Below are positions 1-14,725 of a stretch of DNA of 64,000 nt, in pieces. This DNA comes from Serratia nematodiphila DZ0503SBS1 (lineage in GTDB: Bacteria > Pseudomonadota > Gammaproteobacteria > Enterobacterales > Enterobacteriaceae). The DNA lies in NCBI RefSeq assembly GCF_000738675.1, contig NZ_JPUX01000001.1, forward strand, positions 496,001 through 560,000, written 5' to 3'. The notes beneath the pieces are model-generated. The model saw only the letters and a list, made by a program, of their open reading frames with translations. It did not search any database and was not told where the DNA came from. A program made the translations under genes and the position numbers. Position 1 is the stretch's first letter; each line of letters begins with the position of its first letter.

Positions 1-697
1 GGCTGTTTTCACCGTAGCGCATATCCTGCTTCTTGATGTAGTTGAGGTTCAGGGTGCGCGGGAAGCGGCCGGACGGCTGTTCGGTCTCGCCGTGGTACGC
101 CGGCACCAGCGCGCCGAAGTAGTTGGCGATCATGCTGTCGTAGGCGGCGGTGTGTTCAAAGGCCTTGATGGCGAGATCGAAGCGGGTGGCATAGCGCAGC
201 GAACCGTCGTTGTTGTCCATCTCGGTAATGATGGCGGCGTAGTCGCTGCTCTTCACCACGATGGCGACGTCTTTATGGTTCTTGGCGGCGGAGCGCACCA
301 TGGTAGGGCCGCCGATATCGATATTCTCGACCGCATCCTCCAGCGAGCAATCCGGGCGCGCCACGGTTTGGGCGAACGGGTACAGATTGACGACCACCAT
401 GTCGATAGGCTTGATGTCATGCTGATTCATGACGGCGTCGTCCTGGCCGCGGCGGCCGAGAATGCCGCCGTGGACTTTCGGGTGCAGGGTCTTAACTCGT
501 CCGTCCATCATCTCCGGGAAGCCGGTGTAGTCGGAAACTTCGGTAACGGGCAGACCGGCGTCTGCCAGCAGACGAGCGGTGCCGCCGGTGGACAGCAGTT
601 CAACGCCGCGCTGGGAAAGCGCTTCGGCGAATTCAACGATACCGGTTTTGTCAGACACGCTGAGCAGGGCCCGGCGGATTGGACGAGGTTGTTGCAT
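1..697 (-). CDS. purH: PurH, bifunctional AICAR transformylase/IMP cyclohydrolase (5' part, truncated by window edge)
   Basis: PurH catalyses the last two steps of de novo IMP synthesis in the cytoplasm: formylation of AICAR, then ring closure. Read on the reverse strand, the protein begins [19 protein letters not shown] and continues through [17 protein letters not shown], the typical N-terminus of the IMP-cyclohydrolase (MGS-like) domain. Only the first ~232 codons are here; the gene runs off the left edge. The ATG at 697 was chosen because it gives this conserved start. A PurR-type operator lies about 165 bp upstream. The gene is divergent from the rRNA operon, as purHD is beside rrnE in E. 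coli. Confidence 0.95.
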   Translation of the reverse strand, partial: MQQPRPIRRALLSVSDKTGIVEFAEALSQRGVELLSTGGTARLLADAGLPVTEVSDYTGFPEMMDGRVKTLHPKVHGGILGRRGQDDAVMNQHDIKPIDMVVVNLYPFAQTVARPDCSLEDAVENIDIGGPTMVRSAAKNHKDVAIVVKSSDYAAIITEMDNNDGSLRYATRFDLAIKAFEHTAAYDSMIANYFGALVPAYHGETEQPSGRFPRTLNLNYIKKQDMRYGENS

Positions 698-859
698 GGT
701 TTTATCCCTTGGCTTTGAGTCGCAATTAAAGAGCGTTACGTGAATGTCCACCTCGTTCTCTCTATAAGGAAGGTTTTTTGCCTTATAAAGGGAGGGTCAG
801 GCACATATTCAGGTAACGCCCCCATAAAAAGGGGGATCGTTTCGTCGCGGGGAATTGTA

Positions 860-875
860 GCGAAAACGTTTGCGT
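860..875 (-). promoter_or_regulatory. PurR operator upstream of purH
   Basis: The 16-mer GCGAAAACGTTTGCGT is a near-perfect match to the PurR box (ACGCAAACGTTTGCGT), including the central AACGTT palindrome. It lies in the purH-rrn intergenic region, upstream of purH. This implies repression of purH by PurR with hypoxanthine or guanine. Confidence 0.85.
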
Positions 876-992
876 GGCGCTCGTAAATTTTCCGTACAAA
901 TCGCATCTGTGGATAACACTGTGCGCAAGTGGGTATAAGGCGGGGTTTTGCTGTGGAATGCAGCGAACGATCGTTTTTGCTGAAAATACCTG

Positions 993-1020
993 TTGCGGCC
1001 TGCGAGGAACTCCCTATAAT
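993..1020 (+). promoter_or_regulatory. rRNA operon promoter P1
   Basis: A -35 element TTGCGG (993-998) and a -10 TATAAT (1015-1020) are separated by 16 bp. They are followed by a GC-rich GCGCCTCC discriminator, the layout of enteric rrn P1 promoters that respond to ppGpp and growth rate. It lies about 315 bp before the 16S gene. Confidence 0.85.
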
Positions 1021-1100
1021 GCGCCTCCATCGACACGGAACATGTGAACAACTTCACAGAGTATCCGGGGGTCGCAGAGAAAAAATCCTGAAAATTAGGG

Positions 1101-1128
1101 TTGACTCTGAAAGAGGAAAGCGTAATAT
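1101..1128 (+). promoter_or_regulatory. rRNA operon promoter P2
   Basis: TTGACT (1101-1106) and TAATAT (1123-1128) with a 16-bp spacer form the second rrn promoter, about 108 bp after P1. Spacing and sequence resemble E. coli rrn P2. Confidence 0.8.
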
Positions 1129-1167
1129 ACGCCACCTCGAGTTAGCAAGCGAAAGCGCCTAACTCAC

Positions 1168-1180
1168 TGCTCTTTAACAA
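1168..1180 (+). promoter_or_regulatory. boxA antitermination site (rrn leader)
   Basis: TGCTCTTTAACAA matches the rrn boxA consensus for NusB/NusE (S10) loading. It lies between P2 and the 16S gene, as expected for rRNA antitermination. Confidence 0.85.
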
Positions 1181-1334
1181 TTTATCAGACAATCTGTGTG
1201 GGCACTCCACAAGACGATATCCAGCATCTTCGGATGCAAAAAAATATCAAGTCTTGAAGAGTGACTAACTGAAGTAAAATTCATGCAGTAAATCTTTGAG
1301 CATCGCTTCTCGAGTGGAAGCAAATCAAGCTTTT

Positions 1335-2875
<1,541 letters not shown>

Positions 2876-2949
2876 CCTAAAGATATTAGTTCGCGTGGCG
2901 TGCTCACACAGATTGTCTGATAGAAAGTAACGAGCAGAAATACCTTTAT

Positions 2950-3026
<77 letters not shown>

Positions 3027-3065
3027 CTTCTCATGAAGTGGAAAAGGTACTGCGCGTGACTGTAT

Positions 3066-3141
3066 GGGGCTATAGCTCAGCTGGGAGAGCGCCTGCCTTG
3101 CACGCAGGAGGTCAGCGGTTCGATCCCGCTTAGCTCCACCA
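3066..3141 (+). tRNA. alaT: tRNA-Ala (TGC)
   Basis: This 76-nt tRNA has an encoded CCA. The anticodon loop reads CTTGCAC (anticodon TGC). The T stem AGCGG/CCGCT shows a compensatory change from the E. coli TGCGG/CCGCA. It is the second spacer tRNA, so this is an Ile-Ala type operon rather than a Glu type. Confidence 0.97.
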
Positions 3142-3200
3142 TATAGTCCGGTATTTCAATACTTCAGAGTATATTGGCGACAGTATGCTGCGAAGTATTT

Positions 3201-3213
3201 TGCTCTTTAACAA
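3201..3213 (+). promoter_or_regulatory. boxA antitermination site (16S-23S spacer)
   Basis: This is a second copy of TGCTCTTTAACAA, located between tRNA-Ala and 23S. Enteric rrn spacers normally carry one for antitermination across the 23S gene. Confidence 0.8.
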
Positions 3214-3347
3214 TCTGGAACAAGCTGAAAATTGAAACATGACGGCTGAAATTTATCCCTCCGTAGAAGTGCCGGATAAAGAGTAACCTGTCATAGAGTC
3301 TCTCAAATGTTTGCAGCGCGAACGATGGAAACATCTTCGGGTTGTGA

Positions 3348-6250
<2,903 letters not shown>

Positions 6251-6347
6251 ACAACACCGAAGGTGTTTTTAGAGAGATTTTCAGCGAAGTTCCGAGATTG
6301 GTTCTGATGGCGACACGAGAGTGAAGCGGTTGGAATGAAACAGAATT

Positions 6348-6467
6348 TGCCTGGCGGCAATAGCGCGGTGGTCCCACCTGACCCCATGCCGAACTCAGAA
6401 GTGAAACGCCGTAGCGCCGATGGTAGTGTGGGGTCTCCCCATGCGAGAGTAGGACACTGCCAGGCAT
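6348..6467 (+). rRNA. rrf: 5S ribosomal RNA
   Basis: This is a 120-nt gene from TGCCTGGCGGC to GCCAGGCAT with the conserved CCGAACTCAGAAGTGAAACG core. The 5' and 3' ends pair. It closes the 16S-Ile-Ala-23S-5S operon. Confidence 0.97.
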
Positions 6468-6481
6468 CAAATAAAACAACA

Positions 6482-6515
6482 AGCCTCATGCGAAAGCATG
6501 GGGCTTTTTGTTTTG
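6482..6515 (+). terminator. rrn terminator T1
   Basis: AGCCtCATGC-GAAA-GCATGgGGCT followed by TTTTTGTTTT is a strong intrinsic terminator right after 5S. It sits at the position of rrnB T1 in E. coli. Confidence 0.9.
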
Positions 6516-6642
6516 TCTGTTATCTGGCGTTCTGCTCGAGCATGGGCATCCTGAGACGAATGGTGTAGGACAAATCCGCCGGGAGCGGATTTGAACGTTG
6601 CGAAGCAACGGCCCGAAGGGGGGCGGGCAGGACGCCCGCCAT

Positions 6643-6699
6643 AAACTGCCAGGCATCAAACAAAGCCGAAAGCCCTGAACTGACGTTCAGGGCTTTTTG
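6643..6699 (+). terminator. rrn terminator T2 with 5S-like repeat
   Basis: AACTGCCAGGCATCAAA (6643-6659) repeats the end of the 5S gene. A hairpin AGCCCTGAAC-TGAC-GTTCAGGGCT with TTTTT follows at 6671-6699. The segment between T1 and T2 (CAAATCCGCCGGGAGCGG...) matches the E. coli rrnB T1-T2 spacer. This is the second tandem terminator. Confidence 0.85.
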
Positions 6700-6836
6700 C
6701 TGTGCGTAAAACGTAAAAAAGTGCAGCTACGCTGCGCGGTTTTTCCCCTCCTCCTTATTCTCCGCCAGCGAGCCAGAGAAAAGGCCCCGAAGGGCCTTTG
6801 ATTAGGGTGTGTTTGCTTTTTTCACTTATTATTCGA

Positions 6837-8489
6837 TCAATGCGAGCTGCCTTGGGAGATGCCCAGCCCGGTTTGCGAACGGACAAACTGGGCCCGGAAG
6901 CGTTCCCGCTCCTGCTGCCCGGCCAGCGAGCTGTCGGTGATCGAGAACAGCCAGGTGCCGACAAATGCCACGATCATCGAGAATAGCGCCGGGTATTCGT
7001 ACGGATAAATCGGTTTCTCATGGCCGAGGATCTGCACCCAGATCGTCGGGCCGAGGATCATCAGAATCACCGCCGTTAACAGACCCAGCCAGCCGCCAAT
7101 CATCGCGCCGCGGGTCGTCAAACGTGACCAGTACATCGACAGGATGATGATAGGGAAGTTACAGCTGGCGGCGATGGAGAACGCCAGCCCGACCATAAAG
7201 GCGATATTCTGCTTCTCGAACAAAATCCCCAGGGCAATGGCGACCAGCCCCAATACCACGACGGTGATCTTGGAGACCTTCAGCTCATCGCGCTCGGTCG
7301 CCTTGCCGTTTTTAATCACGCTGGCGTACAGGTCATGGGACACTGCCGAGGCGCCGGCCAGCGTCAGGCCCGCAACCACCGCCAGAATGGTGGCGAACGC
7401 CACCGCCGAGATAAAGCCGAGGAAGAAGTTGCCGCCAACGGCATTGGCCAGGTGCACCGCCGCCATGTTGGTCCCGCCCAGCAGCGCGCCGGTGGCGTCT
7501 TTGAACGCCGGGTTGGCGCTGACCAGCAAGATGGCGCCGAAGCCGATGATAAAGGTCAGAATATAGAAGTAACCGATAAAGCCGGTGGCGTAGAACACGC
7601 TCTTGCGCGCTTCCTTGGCGTCACTCACGGTGAAGAAACGCATCAGGATGTGCGGGAGGCCGGCGGTGCCGAACATCAGCGCCAGGCCAAGCGACAGCGC
7701 GGAAATCGGATCGGACACCAGCCCGCCGGGGCTCATGATGGCGATGCCTTTCGGATGCACCTTCACCGCTTCGGCGAACAGGGTATTGAAGTCGAAGTTG
7801 ACCGACTTCATAACCATCAGCGCCATAAAGCTGGCGCCAGCCAGCAGCAGCACCGCTTTGATGATCTGCACCCAGGTGGTGGCCAGCATGCCGCCGAACA
7901 GTACGTACAGCACCATCAGAATGCCGACCAGGATCACCGCCACGTGGTAGTTGAGCCCGAACAGCAGCTGGATCAGTTTGCCGGCGCCGACCATCTGCGC
8001 GATCAGATATAGCGCCACCACCACCAACGAGCCGCAGGCCGAGAGGGTGCGGATCGGTTTCTGCTGCAGACGGTAAGAGGCGACATCGGCGAAGGTATAG
8101 CGGCCGAGATTGCGCAGGCGTTCCGCGATCAGAAACAGAATGATCGGCCAGCCGATGAGGAAGCCGATGGAGTAGATCAGGCCGTCATAGCCCGAGGTGT
8201 AGACCAGTGCGGAGATGCCGAGGAACGAGGCGGCGGACATGAAGTCACCGGCGATCGCCAGGCCATTTTGCAGGCCGGTAATGCGCCCGCCCGCGGTGTA
8301 GTAGTCCTGACGGGAACGGGTGCGTTTGGACGCCCAATAGGTGATGTAGAGCGTGGCACCGACAAACAGGATAAACATCACGATCGCCTGGATGTTCAGC
8401 GGCTGGCGATGCACCTCGCCGCCAATGGCGTCGGCGCAGGCCAGGCCCGGCAGTAACAGCAGCGCGGCGACGGACAATAAGCGCTTCAT
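6837..8489 (-). CDS. actP: ActP, cation/acetate symporter
   Basis: ActP takes up acetate and other short carboxylates with a cation across the inner membrane (SSS family). The 550-aa product matches the usual length of about 549. It starts [19 protein letters not shown], a signal-like first segment, followed by about 13 hydrophobic segments and the family stretch YYTAGGRI. A longer upstream frame exists, but the ATG at 8489 was preferred: it gives the family N-terminus and overlaps the yjcH stop codon as ATGA, implying translational coupling. It is the last gene of acs-yjcH-actP, so imported acetate is activated by the Acs made from the same transcript. Confidence 0.95.
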   Translation of the reverse strand: MKRLLSVAALLLLPGLACADAIGGEVHRQPLNIQAIVMFILFVGATLYITYWASKRTRSRQDYYTAGGRITGLQNGLAIAGDFMSAASFLGISALVYTSGYDGLIYSIGFLIGWPIILFLIAERLRNLGRYTFADVASYRLQQKPIRTLSACGSLVVVALYLIAQMVGAGKLIQLLFGLNYHVAVILVGILMVLYVLFGGMLATTWVQIIKAVLLLAGASFMALMVMKSVNFDFNTLFAEAVKVHPKGIAIMSPGGLVSDPISALSLGLALMFGTAGLPHILMRFFTVSDAKEARKSVFYATGFIGYFYILTFIIGFGAILLVSANPAFKDATGALLGGTNMAAVHLANAVGGNFFLGFISAVAFATILAVVAGLTLAGASAVSHDLYASVIKNGKATERDELKVSKITVVVLGLVAIALGILFEKQNIAFMVGLAFSIAASCNFPIIILSMYWSRLTTRGAMIGGWLGLLTAVILMILGPTIWVQILGHEKPIYPYEYPALFSMIVAFVGTWLFSITDSSLAGQQERERFRAQFVRSQTGLGISQGSSH

Positions 8490-8797
8490 TGTTTCACCTC
8501 GCGCAGAATCTCTGCGGTGAGGCGATCGAACTCGCCGTTGGCGCGAAACACGTAGAGACCGGTCAAGACGAAAGAGATCACGATCAACCCGACGCCGACC
8601 GGGATCCCGCGGGTGATGGTCGATCCGGCGGCGATCGGCGTGCCGAGCCATTGTGGATCGAAGGCGATCAACAAAATAAAGCCGACGTACAGCGCCAGCG
8701 TAATCAGCGAAAGCAGCCAGGCGAACCGGCCGCGTTTTCTCACCAGCTCTTTAAAGCGCGGGTTTTCTTCAATCCCTTGATAAATGGTGTCATTCAT
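8486..8797 (-). CDS. yjcH: YjcH, DUF485 inner-membrane protein
   Basis: This 103-aa protein begins [19 protein letters not shown] and has two predicted membrane helices (about residues 28-50 and 60-85). It belongs to the DUF485 family, regularly encoded between acs and actP. Its exact role is unknown; an accessory role with ActP is inferred from conserved linkage. The stop overlaps the actP start by 4 nt, and the gene starts 91 nt after acs ends. Confidence 0.92.
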   Translation of the reverse strand: MNDTIYQGIEENPRFKELVRKRGRFAWLLSLITLALYVGFILLIAFDPQWLGTPIAAGSTITRGIPVGVGLIVISFVLTGLYVFRANGEFDRLTAEILREVKQ

Positions 8798-8888
8798 CAG
8801 AGTGTCTCCAGTCGGTATTGAGAGAGTACGCCGCGCCAGGGCCGCTCAACGGCGCGTTATCCGAATGAGCGGCCTGAAGCGGCGTAAA

Positions 8889-10847
8889 TTATGACGGCAC
8901 TTTCATTGATTGTTTTTCTTCCAACAGCTTGTCGACTACGGCCGGATCCGCCAGCGTGGAGGTATCCCCCAGGTTGCTGGTGTCGCCGGCGGCAATTTTG
9001 CGCAGGATGCGCCGCATGATCTTGCCGGAGCGCGTTTTGGGCAGCGAGTCTGTCCAGTGCAGCACATCCGGCGTAGCGATCGGCCCTATCTCTTTACGCA
9101 CCCAGTTGCGCACTTCGGTATAGAGCTCCGGCGTCGGTTCTTCGCCGTGGTTCAGCGTGATGTAGGCGTAGATCGCCTGGCCTTTGATGTTGTGAGGAAT
9201 GCCGACCACCGCCGCTTCGGCGATTTTCGGGTGCGATACCAGCGCGGACTCGATCTCGGCGGTGCCCAGACGGTGGCCGGAGACGTTCAGCACGTCGTCG
9301 ACGCGGCCGGTGATCCAGTAGTAACCGTCCTCGTCGCGGCGGGCGCCGTCACCGCTGAAGTACATGCCTTTGAAGGTCGAGAAGTAAGTTTGCTCGAAGC
9401 GGTCATGATCGCCGAACAGGGTGCGCGCCTGGCCCGGCCAGGAATCGACGATCACCAGGTTGCCTTCGCAGGCGCCTTCCTGCGGCGTGCCGACGTTATC
9501 GACCAGCGCCGGCTGTACGCCAAAGAACGGCCGCGTGGCGGAACCGGCTTTCAGCTCAGTGGCGCCCGGCAGCGGGGTAATCATGAAGCCGCCGGTTTCG
9601 GTTTGCCACCAGGTGTCGACGATCGGGCATCTCGCGTTGCCGATCTTGTTGTAATACCACTCCCAGGCTTCCGGGTTGATCGGTTCGCCGACCGAGCCCA
9701 TGATGCGCAGCGAATCGCGTCGGGTGCCTTCGATCGCCTTGTCGCCTTCGGCCATCAACGCGCGAATGGCGGTCGGTGCGGTATACAGAATGTTGACCTG
9801 GTGTTTGTCGATCACCTGCGACAGGCGATTGACGCCCGGATAGTTAGGCACGCCTTCGAACATCAGCGTGGTGGCGCCGCAGGCCAGCGGGCCGTACAGC
9901 AGATAGCTGTGGCCGGTGACCCAGCCCACGTCGGCGGTGCACCAGTAAATGTCGCCGTCGTGGTAGTCGAACACATACTTAAAGGTCATCGCAGCGTAGA
10001 CCAGGTAGCCGCCGGTGGTGTGCAGCACGCCTTTCGGCTTGCCGGTCGAACCGGAGGTGTACAGGATGAACAGCGGATCTTCGGCGTTCACTTCTTCCGG
10101 CGGGCAGTCTGCGGAGACGCCCTGGGTCAGCTCATGCCACCACAGATCGCGCCCTTCCTGCCAGTAGCCCGGTTTACCGGTGCGTTTGAATACCACCACG
10201 TTGGCCACGCTGACCACGCCGGGATTTTTCAGCGCATCGTCGACGTTCTTTTTCAGCGGCACGGCGCGGCCGGCGCGCAGGCCTTCATCGGCGGTGATCA
10301 CCAGTTTGGCGTTGGAGTCGATAATGCGCCCGGCGACGGCTTCCGGCGAGAAGCCGCCGAAGATCACCGAATGTACGGCGCCGATGCGCGCGCAGGCCAG
10401 CATGGCGACCGCCGCTTCCGGCACCATCGGCATATAGATGGCCACCACGTCGCCTTTTTTAACGCCGAGCTGTTTCAGCACGTTGGCGAATTGGCAGACA
10501 TCGTGGTGCAGCTGTTTGTAAGTCACCTTTTTTGATTGGGTCGGGTCATCGCCTTCCCAGATAATGGCGGTTTGGTCACCGCGCTCGGCCAGATGGCGGT
10601 CCAGGCAGTTGGCCGCCAGGTTCAACGTGCCGTCTTCAAACCAGCGAATGCTGACGTGGCCCGGATCGAACGAGGTATTTTTAACTTTGGTATAGGGTTT
10701 GATCCAATCCAGGATTTTGCCATGCTCACCCCAGAAAGCCTCTGGGTCTTGAACCGACTGTTGATAATACTGTTGGTATTGTGCCGGATTAATCAGGGCG
10801 CGTTCTGCAATTGCAGAAGGAATAGCGTGTTTATGCAGTTGGCTCAT
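8889..10847 (-). CDS. acs: Acs, acetyl-CoA synthetase
   Basis: Acs converts acetate, ATP and CoA to acetyl-CoA through acetyl-AMP and is the high-affinity acetate scavenging enzyme. The 652-aa product equals the E. coli length. Visible motifs are the AMP-binding loop [13 protein letters not shown], the WWQTETGG segment, and the C-terminal [11 protein letters not shown]. The lysine in that last motif is the acetylation site controlled by Pat/CobB in relatives. The start [11 protein letters not shown] is preceded by a GGAGAA ribosome site. It is the first gene of acs-yjcH-actP. Carbon control of this operon is expected from relatives, but no clear CRP site was identified here. Confidence 0.97.
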   Translation of the reverse strand: MSQLHKHAIPSAIAERALINPAQYQQYYQQSVQDPEAFWGEHGKILDWIKPYTKVKNTSFDPGHVSIRWFEDGTLNLAANCLDRHLAERGDQTAIIWEGDDPTQSKKVTYKQLHHDVCQFANVLKQLGVKKGDVVAIYMPMVPEAAVAMLACARIGAVHSVIFGGFSPEAVAGRIIDSNAKLVITADEGLRAGRAVPLKKNVDDALKNPGVVSVANVVVFKRTGKPGYWQEGRDLWWHELTQGVSADCPPEEVNAEDPLFILYTSGSTGKPKGVLHTTGGYLVYAAMTFKYVFDYHDGDIYWCTADVGWVTGHSYLLYGPLACGATTLMFEGVPNYPGVNRLSQVIDKHQVNILYTAPTAIRALMAEGDKAIEGTRRDSLRIMGSVGEPINPEAWEWYYNKIGNARCPIVDTWWQTETGGFMITPLPGATELKAGSATRPFFGVQPALVDNVGTPQEGACEGNLVIVDSWPGQARTLFGDHDRFEQTYFSTFKGMYFSGDGARRDEDGYYWITGRVDDVLNVSGHRLGTAEIESALVSHPKIAEAAVVGIPHNIKGQAIYAYITLNHGEEPTPELYTEVRNWVRKEIGPIATPDVLHWTDSLPKTRSGKIMRRILRKIAAGDTSNLGDTSTLADPAVVDKLLEEKQSMKVPS

Positions 10848-11748
10848 AGCTTTTCTCCTTGAAGTTGTTAATGATATGTCAACTGAAGGTTAAGTATAGT
10901 TTGCTATGATTCTTTGTTTCTTTTTTGCGCGGCAGATCACGCAACAAAGATATTGATTTGTAATCGTTCTGTCGCATTTGCAGGGCGTATCTATCTCTTT
11001 GGCGCTTAAATCCTCATAAACCCACGTTTTTAACCAAAAACACTTATATAAAGAACAAAAAAGAATAAACCAAAACGGACTCAACTGCCGCGAAATTAAT
11101 AGATACGATCAGGGCCGCCATTATTTCGCGCTATAAATCTTTTTGGGTTATTTTTCGCTATTAATATTCTAAATTGGCATTAGCACGATATAACGATGGA
11201 CGGCACAGCGTGAAATAACGTTTTATTAACGCTTAATTCCTGATGAAAACTCGGGAAATATCCTGTGGCATTCATCCTGCGGTATCGTTCGATTTTTAAT
11301 CGAAATATAAAGTGGCGCTGCATTTATGGACGAAAGTGTCACTCGGCCAATTCTCATTTATTTGACTTTTGAGTAACAAAATATAAACATATGATGCGGA
11401 TTAAATATGCAGAATGAGCGAAAAATAACGCATTTTAATCGCGTTCAAAAAATCGTCGTCGGCGTGGTTATGTACTTCATTATATGAAAAATTATTTTTT
11501 TAATAACAAGCAATTATGCCATTTGAAATAGTTCCGCGAAATTTTTGTGATTCGATTCAGCGCTCAAGCCTGACAAATCAAGGCTTGCAGAGCATGCCGC
11601 CCGGATGATACAGATTTATACTGCGTGGCACCCAGGGCAGGTGAACGCTTCCACTGAATTAACATAAGCCTGTAATAAATGATTAAGTATTCTTTTCGCC
11701 GTGTTGCGACTTTGTACGGCGCAAAGAGTCTTTGAGGACTTTTTGGGT
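10848..11748. other. acs-gltP divergent intergenic region (about 900 bp)
   Basis: This long AT-rich region lies between the divergent acs and gltP genes and must hold both promoters. An inverted repeat CAAGCCT/AGGCTTG (11565-11587, 9-nt loop) is visible about 160 bp before gltP. A half-matching CRP-like site TGTGA-N6-TCAGC lies at 11546-11561. No convincing gene was found on either strand. Confidence 0.6.
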
Positions 11749-13065
11749 ATGAAAAGTGTAAAAATTAGCCTGGCTTGGCAAATCCTGATCGCGTTGGTAC
11801 TGGGTATTATTGTTGGCGCGGTATTGCACAACCAGACCGAATCTCGTGAGTGGCTGGTGAGCAATATTCTCAGCCCGGCGGGTGATATCTTTATTCGTTT
11901 GATCAAGATGATTGTGGTGCCGATCGTTATTTCCACGCTGATCGTCGGTATTGCCGGCGTGGGGGATGCGAAAAAGCTGGGCCGCATCGGATTGAAAACC
12001 ATTATCTACTTCGAAGTGATCACCACCGTCGCCATCGTGGTGGGGCTCACCTTGGCCAACGTCTTCCAACCCGGCCACGGCATCGATATGTCGACGCTGA
12101 CCACGGTGGACATTTCGCAGTACGAGAAAACCACCGAACAGGTGCAAAGCGGTTCGCACAGTCTGGTGGCGACCATTCTGTCGCTGATCCCGTCGAACGT
12201 CTTCTCGTCGATGGCCAAGGGCGACATGTTGCCGATTATCTTCTTCTCGGTGCTGTTCGGCCTGGGGTTGTCGTCGTTGCCGAAAGAGACCAAAGAGCCG
12301 CTGCTGAAGGTGTTCAAGGCGGTGTCCGAGAGCATGTTCAAAGTCACCCACATGATTATGCGCTATGCGCCGATCGGGGTGTTTGGCCTGATTGCGGTCA
12401 CGGTAGCCAACTTCGGTTTCGCTTCGCTGCTGCCGCTGGCCAAGCTGGTGGTGCTGGTGTACTTCGCCATTGCGTTCTTCGCCCTGGTGGTGCTGGGGGC
12501 GGTCGCCCGGCTGTGCAACCTGCGCATCTGGACGCTGATCCGCATCCTGAAAGACGAACTGATCCTGGCTTATTCCACCGCCAGTTCGGAAACGGTGCTG
12601 CCGCGCATCATCGAAAAGATGGAGGCTTATGGCGCGCCCAAGTCGATCACCAGCTTCGTGGTGCCGACTGGTTACTCCTTTAACCTGGATGGCTCGACGC
12701 TGTACCAGAGCATCGCCGCCATCTTTATTGCCCAGTTGTACGGCATCGAGCTGTCGTTGGGGCAGGAGATCGTGCTGGTGCTGACGCTGATGGTGACCTC
12801 GAAAGGGATCGCCGGCGTGCCGGGCGTCTCGTTCGTGGTGCTGCTGGCCACCCTGGGCAGCGTCGGCATTCCGTTGGAAGGCCTGGCGTTCATCGCCGGC
12901 GTGGACCGTATCCTGGATATGGCGCGCACTGCGCTGAACGTGGTGGGTAACGCGCTGGCGGTATTGGTGATCGCCAAGTGGGAGCACCAGTTCGATCGCA
13001 AGAAGGCGCTGGCCTACGAAACGGAGTTCCTGGCGCAGAAGGTGAAGCCGGCCAACCAGGCCTAA
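11749..13065 (+). CDS. gltP: GltP, proton/glutamate-aspartate (dicarboxylate) symporter
   Basis: This is an inner-membrane DAACS-family symporter for glutamate and aspartate, 438 aa (E. coli GltP is 437). The start MKSVKISLAWQILIALVLG at 11749 was chosen because GAGGAC lies about 9 nt upstream; an in-frame upstream codon at 11701 would add an unconserved tail. Family signatures are the serine-rich re-entrant loop region (ILAYSTASSETVLPRI), the GYSFNLDGST motif of transmembrane segment 7, and TSKGIAGVPG of the second re-entrant loop. A strong terminator follows. The gene is transcribed away from acs. Confidence 0.95.
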   Translation: MKSVKISLAWQILIALVLGIIVGAVLHNQTESREWLVSNILSPAGDIFIRLIKMIVVPIVISTLIVGIAGVGDAKKLGRIGLKTIIYFEVITTVAIVVGLTLANVFQPGHGIDMSTLTTVDISQYEKTTEQVQSGSHSLVATILSLIPSNVFSSMAKGDMLPIIFFSVLFGLGLSSLPKETKEPLLKVFKAVSESMFKVTHMIMRYAPIGVFGLIAVTVANFGFASLLPLAKLVVLVYFAIAFFALVVLGAVARLCNLRIWTLIRILKDELILAYSTASSETVLPRIIEKMEAYGAPKSITSFVVPTGYSFNLDGSTLYQSIAAIFIAQLYGIELSLGQEIVLVLTLMVTSKGIAGVPGVSFVVLLATLGSVGIPLEGLAFIAGVDRILDMARTALNVVGNALAVLVIAKWEHQFDRKKALAYETEFLAQKVKPANQA

Positions 13066-13088
13066 TTACCGAGTATCGCCGACGTTGA

Positions 13089-13122
13089 AAACGCCCCAGC
13101 CAGTTGTGCCGGGGCGTTTTGT
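13089..13122 (+). terminator. gltP terminator
   Basis: AAACGCCCC...GGGGCGTTTT followed by GTTTTTAT is a rho-independent hairpin 24 bp after the gltP stop codon. Confidence 0.88.
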
Positions 13123-13217
13123 TTTTATGGCTCTTCAACCGGCCACTTTCTTTTCTCTGTCCTACTGCGCGACTTGCATCCCCGCTTAACAGAATCTAAA
13201 GTGTTACCAAATTAATA

Positions 13218-13247
13218 GAAATGATAATAGATGTTATTATCATTTTC
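13218..13247 (+). promoter_or_regulatory. Fur box before the VibH-like gene
   Basis: GAAATGATAATA and TATTATCATTTTC form a long palindrome that contains TGATAAT/ATTATCA, the overlapping 7-1-7 pattern bound by Fur. It lies about 90 bp upstream of the VibH-like start and marks the left edge of the iron-regulated locus. Confidence 0.85.
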
Positions 13248-13338
13248 ATTTGATGATGTATGGAGACACGTAAAGCCGTTGAACGGCGGGGTTACGCCCG
13301 TTCGGCGTCTTTATTCAGGCTTATCAAAGGTAGGTAAC

Positions 13339-14682
13339 ATGTCGGACACCGCTTTGGCCTCTGAATGGTTGCCGCTGGCGCCAGCGCAGCTTGATTTCTG
13401 GGAAGAACACACCTTGCACCCTGGGCAGACGCTGTCCACCGTCGCACATTGCACCGAACTGTGTGGCGCGGTAGAGGAAGAGACGCTCTGCCGGGCGATC
13501 GCCACCACTCTCGCCGAGACGCAGGCGTTTGCCTTGCGCTTTGGTGAGCGGCATGGCGACGCTCCTCCGTCGTTGCGTTACGATCCACAGTGCACACCGC
13601 CATTGCAACGCATCGATCTGCAAACGCACGGCGATCCCTGGCTGGCGGCGCAAAGCCTGATGCGCGAAGATATCGCGCAGCGCCGGGCGCTGCATAGCGA
13701 GCCGCTAGCCGCAGCCTGGCTGCTCAAACTGGGGCCGGAGCGCTACCTCTGGTACGTGCGTGCGCACCATATTCTGATTGATGGCTTCGGTATGGCCCTG
13801 ATCGAACACCGCTGCGCCGCGTTATATGCGCACTACCTCGGCCAGGGCAACGCGGGTATCCCTCTGGGCGCATTTGGACCCTTTCAACAGGCCGAGCTGG
13901 CCTACGCTGATTCTGAGCGATGCGAGCGCGATCGGCGCTTTTGGCAGACCTATTTGCCGCCGTCACAGGCGCTGCCGACGGTACGTAAGGGCGGTGAGGC
14001 CTATGGCGTACGGCGTTTGAGCACCCATCACCGGCTGTCGGCGGCAGTGTCGCACTGTCTGGCGCAGTTGGCGGAGCGCAGCGGCATCAATTGGCCCGAC
14101 TTGCTGGTGGCGCTGTCGGCGGCCTGGCTGTTTCAGGTGATGCCGCGCTGTACCCGGCAGGGCGATACGCTGCCGATGTGGATGCCGGCGCTGAATCGCC
14201 GCGGGCAGGCCGCCACCAACGTGCCTTCGCTGGCGGTCAACACTCTGCCGCTGCTGGTGTCACCGTCGCAAGCGGAGACGCTGGGGAGCTTTCTCACCAC
14301 GCTGACGCAGCAACTGCGTGAGCTGCGCAGCCACGCCGGCTACCGCCTGCGGCAACTGGCCGTCGATCGCGGAGTGGCTCCGAACTCGCGCTTCTTTATT
14401 TCCCCTTTCATTAATGTGCAGCCCTTCGATGCGCCCCGTTTCACCGGCTGCAGCGGTACGCGCAGCGTATTGGCCGGCGGCTCGGGCGACGGTTTCAACC
14501 TGACTTATCGCGGCCGCACCGACGCCCGCGATCTGCAGGTGGATATCGATATCTATCTGGAGCAGTTTCCGACGGAGGATGCGCTGGACTATGGCGAGGC
14601 GCTGCAAGAATTTCTGTTGCGTGCGCTGCAGCGGGAAGCCTGGGGGCAACCGCTGGCGGCCCTGACGGCGTTGCCCGCCTGA
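13339..14682 (+). CDS. VibH-like free-standing NRPS condensation enzyme (amide synthase)
   Basis: This 447-aa protein is a single condensation domain with no A, PCP or TE domain, like VibH (about 440 aa) of vibriobactin synthesis. VibH joins carrier-bound 2,3-dihydroxybenzoate (DHB) to a free amine. The catalytic HHxxxDG motif is intact as H143-H-I-L-I-D-G149. Other condensation features are N-terminal WLPLAPAQLDFWEEH and C-terminal SRFFISPFINVQPFD. The ATG at 13339 follows AGGTAGG; an in-frame start 36 codons upstream would sit almost on the Fur box and is less likely. By analogy with vibriobactin and serratiochelin the acceptor could be diaminopropane or another polyamine, but substrate identity is inferred. 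The gene converges on the Cy-A gene. Confidence 0.85.
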   Translation: MSDTALASEWLPLAPAQLDFWEEHTLHPGQTLSTVAHCTELCGAVEEETLCRAIATTLAETQAFALRFGERHGDAPPSLRYDPQCTPPLQRIDLQTHGDPWLAAQSLMREDIAQRRALHSEPLAAAWLLKLGPERYLWYVRAHHILIDGFGMALIEHRCAALYAHYLGQGNAGIPLGAFGPFQQAELAYADSERCERDRRFWQTYLPPSQALPTVRKGGEAYGVRRLSTHHRLSAAVSHCLAQLAERSGINWPDLLVALSAAWLFQVMPRCTRQGDTLPMWMPALNRRGQAATNVPSLAVNTLPLLVSPSQAETLGSFLTTLTQQLRELRSHAGYRLRQLAVDRGVAPNSRFFISPFINVQPFDAPRFTGCSGTRSVLAGGSGDGFNLTYRGRTDARDLQVDIDIYLEQFPTEDALDYGEALQEFLLRALQREAWGQPLAALTALPA

Positions 14683-14690
14683 GAAAGTGC

Positions 14691-14712
14691 GGGCGGGAGG
14701 ATGCTCCCGCCC
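14691..14712. terminator. Hairpin between convergent NRPS genes
   Basis: GGGCGGGAG-GATG-CTCCCGCCC is a perfect 9-bp GC-rich stem in the 43-bp gap between the two convergent stop codons. There is no clear U-run, so a bidirectional terminator role is probable but not certain. Confidence 0.55.
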
Positions 14713-14725
14713 GAGTGGCAGGGCT

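Noticed and set aside
11546..11561. CRP-like site TGTGA-N6-TCAGC upstream of gltP
   Set aside because: Only one half-site fits and its position relative to any promoter is unknown; mentioned in the intergenic entry but not called as a site.
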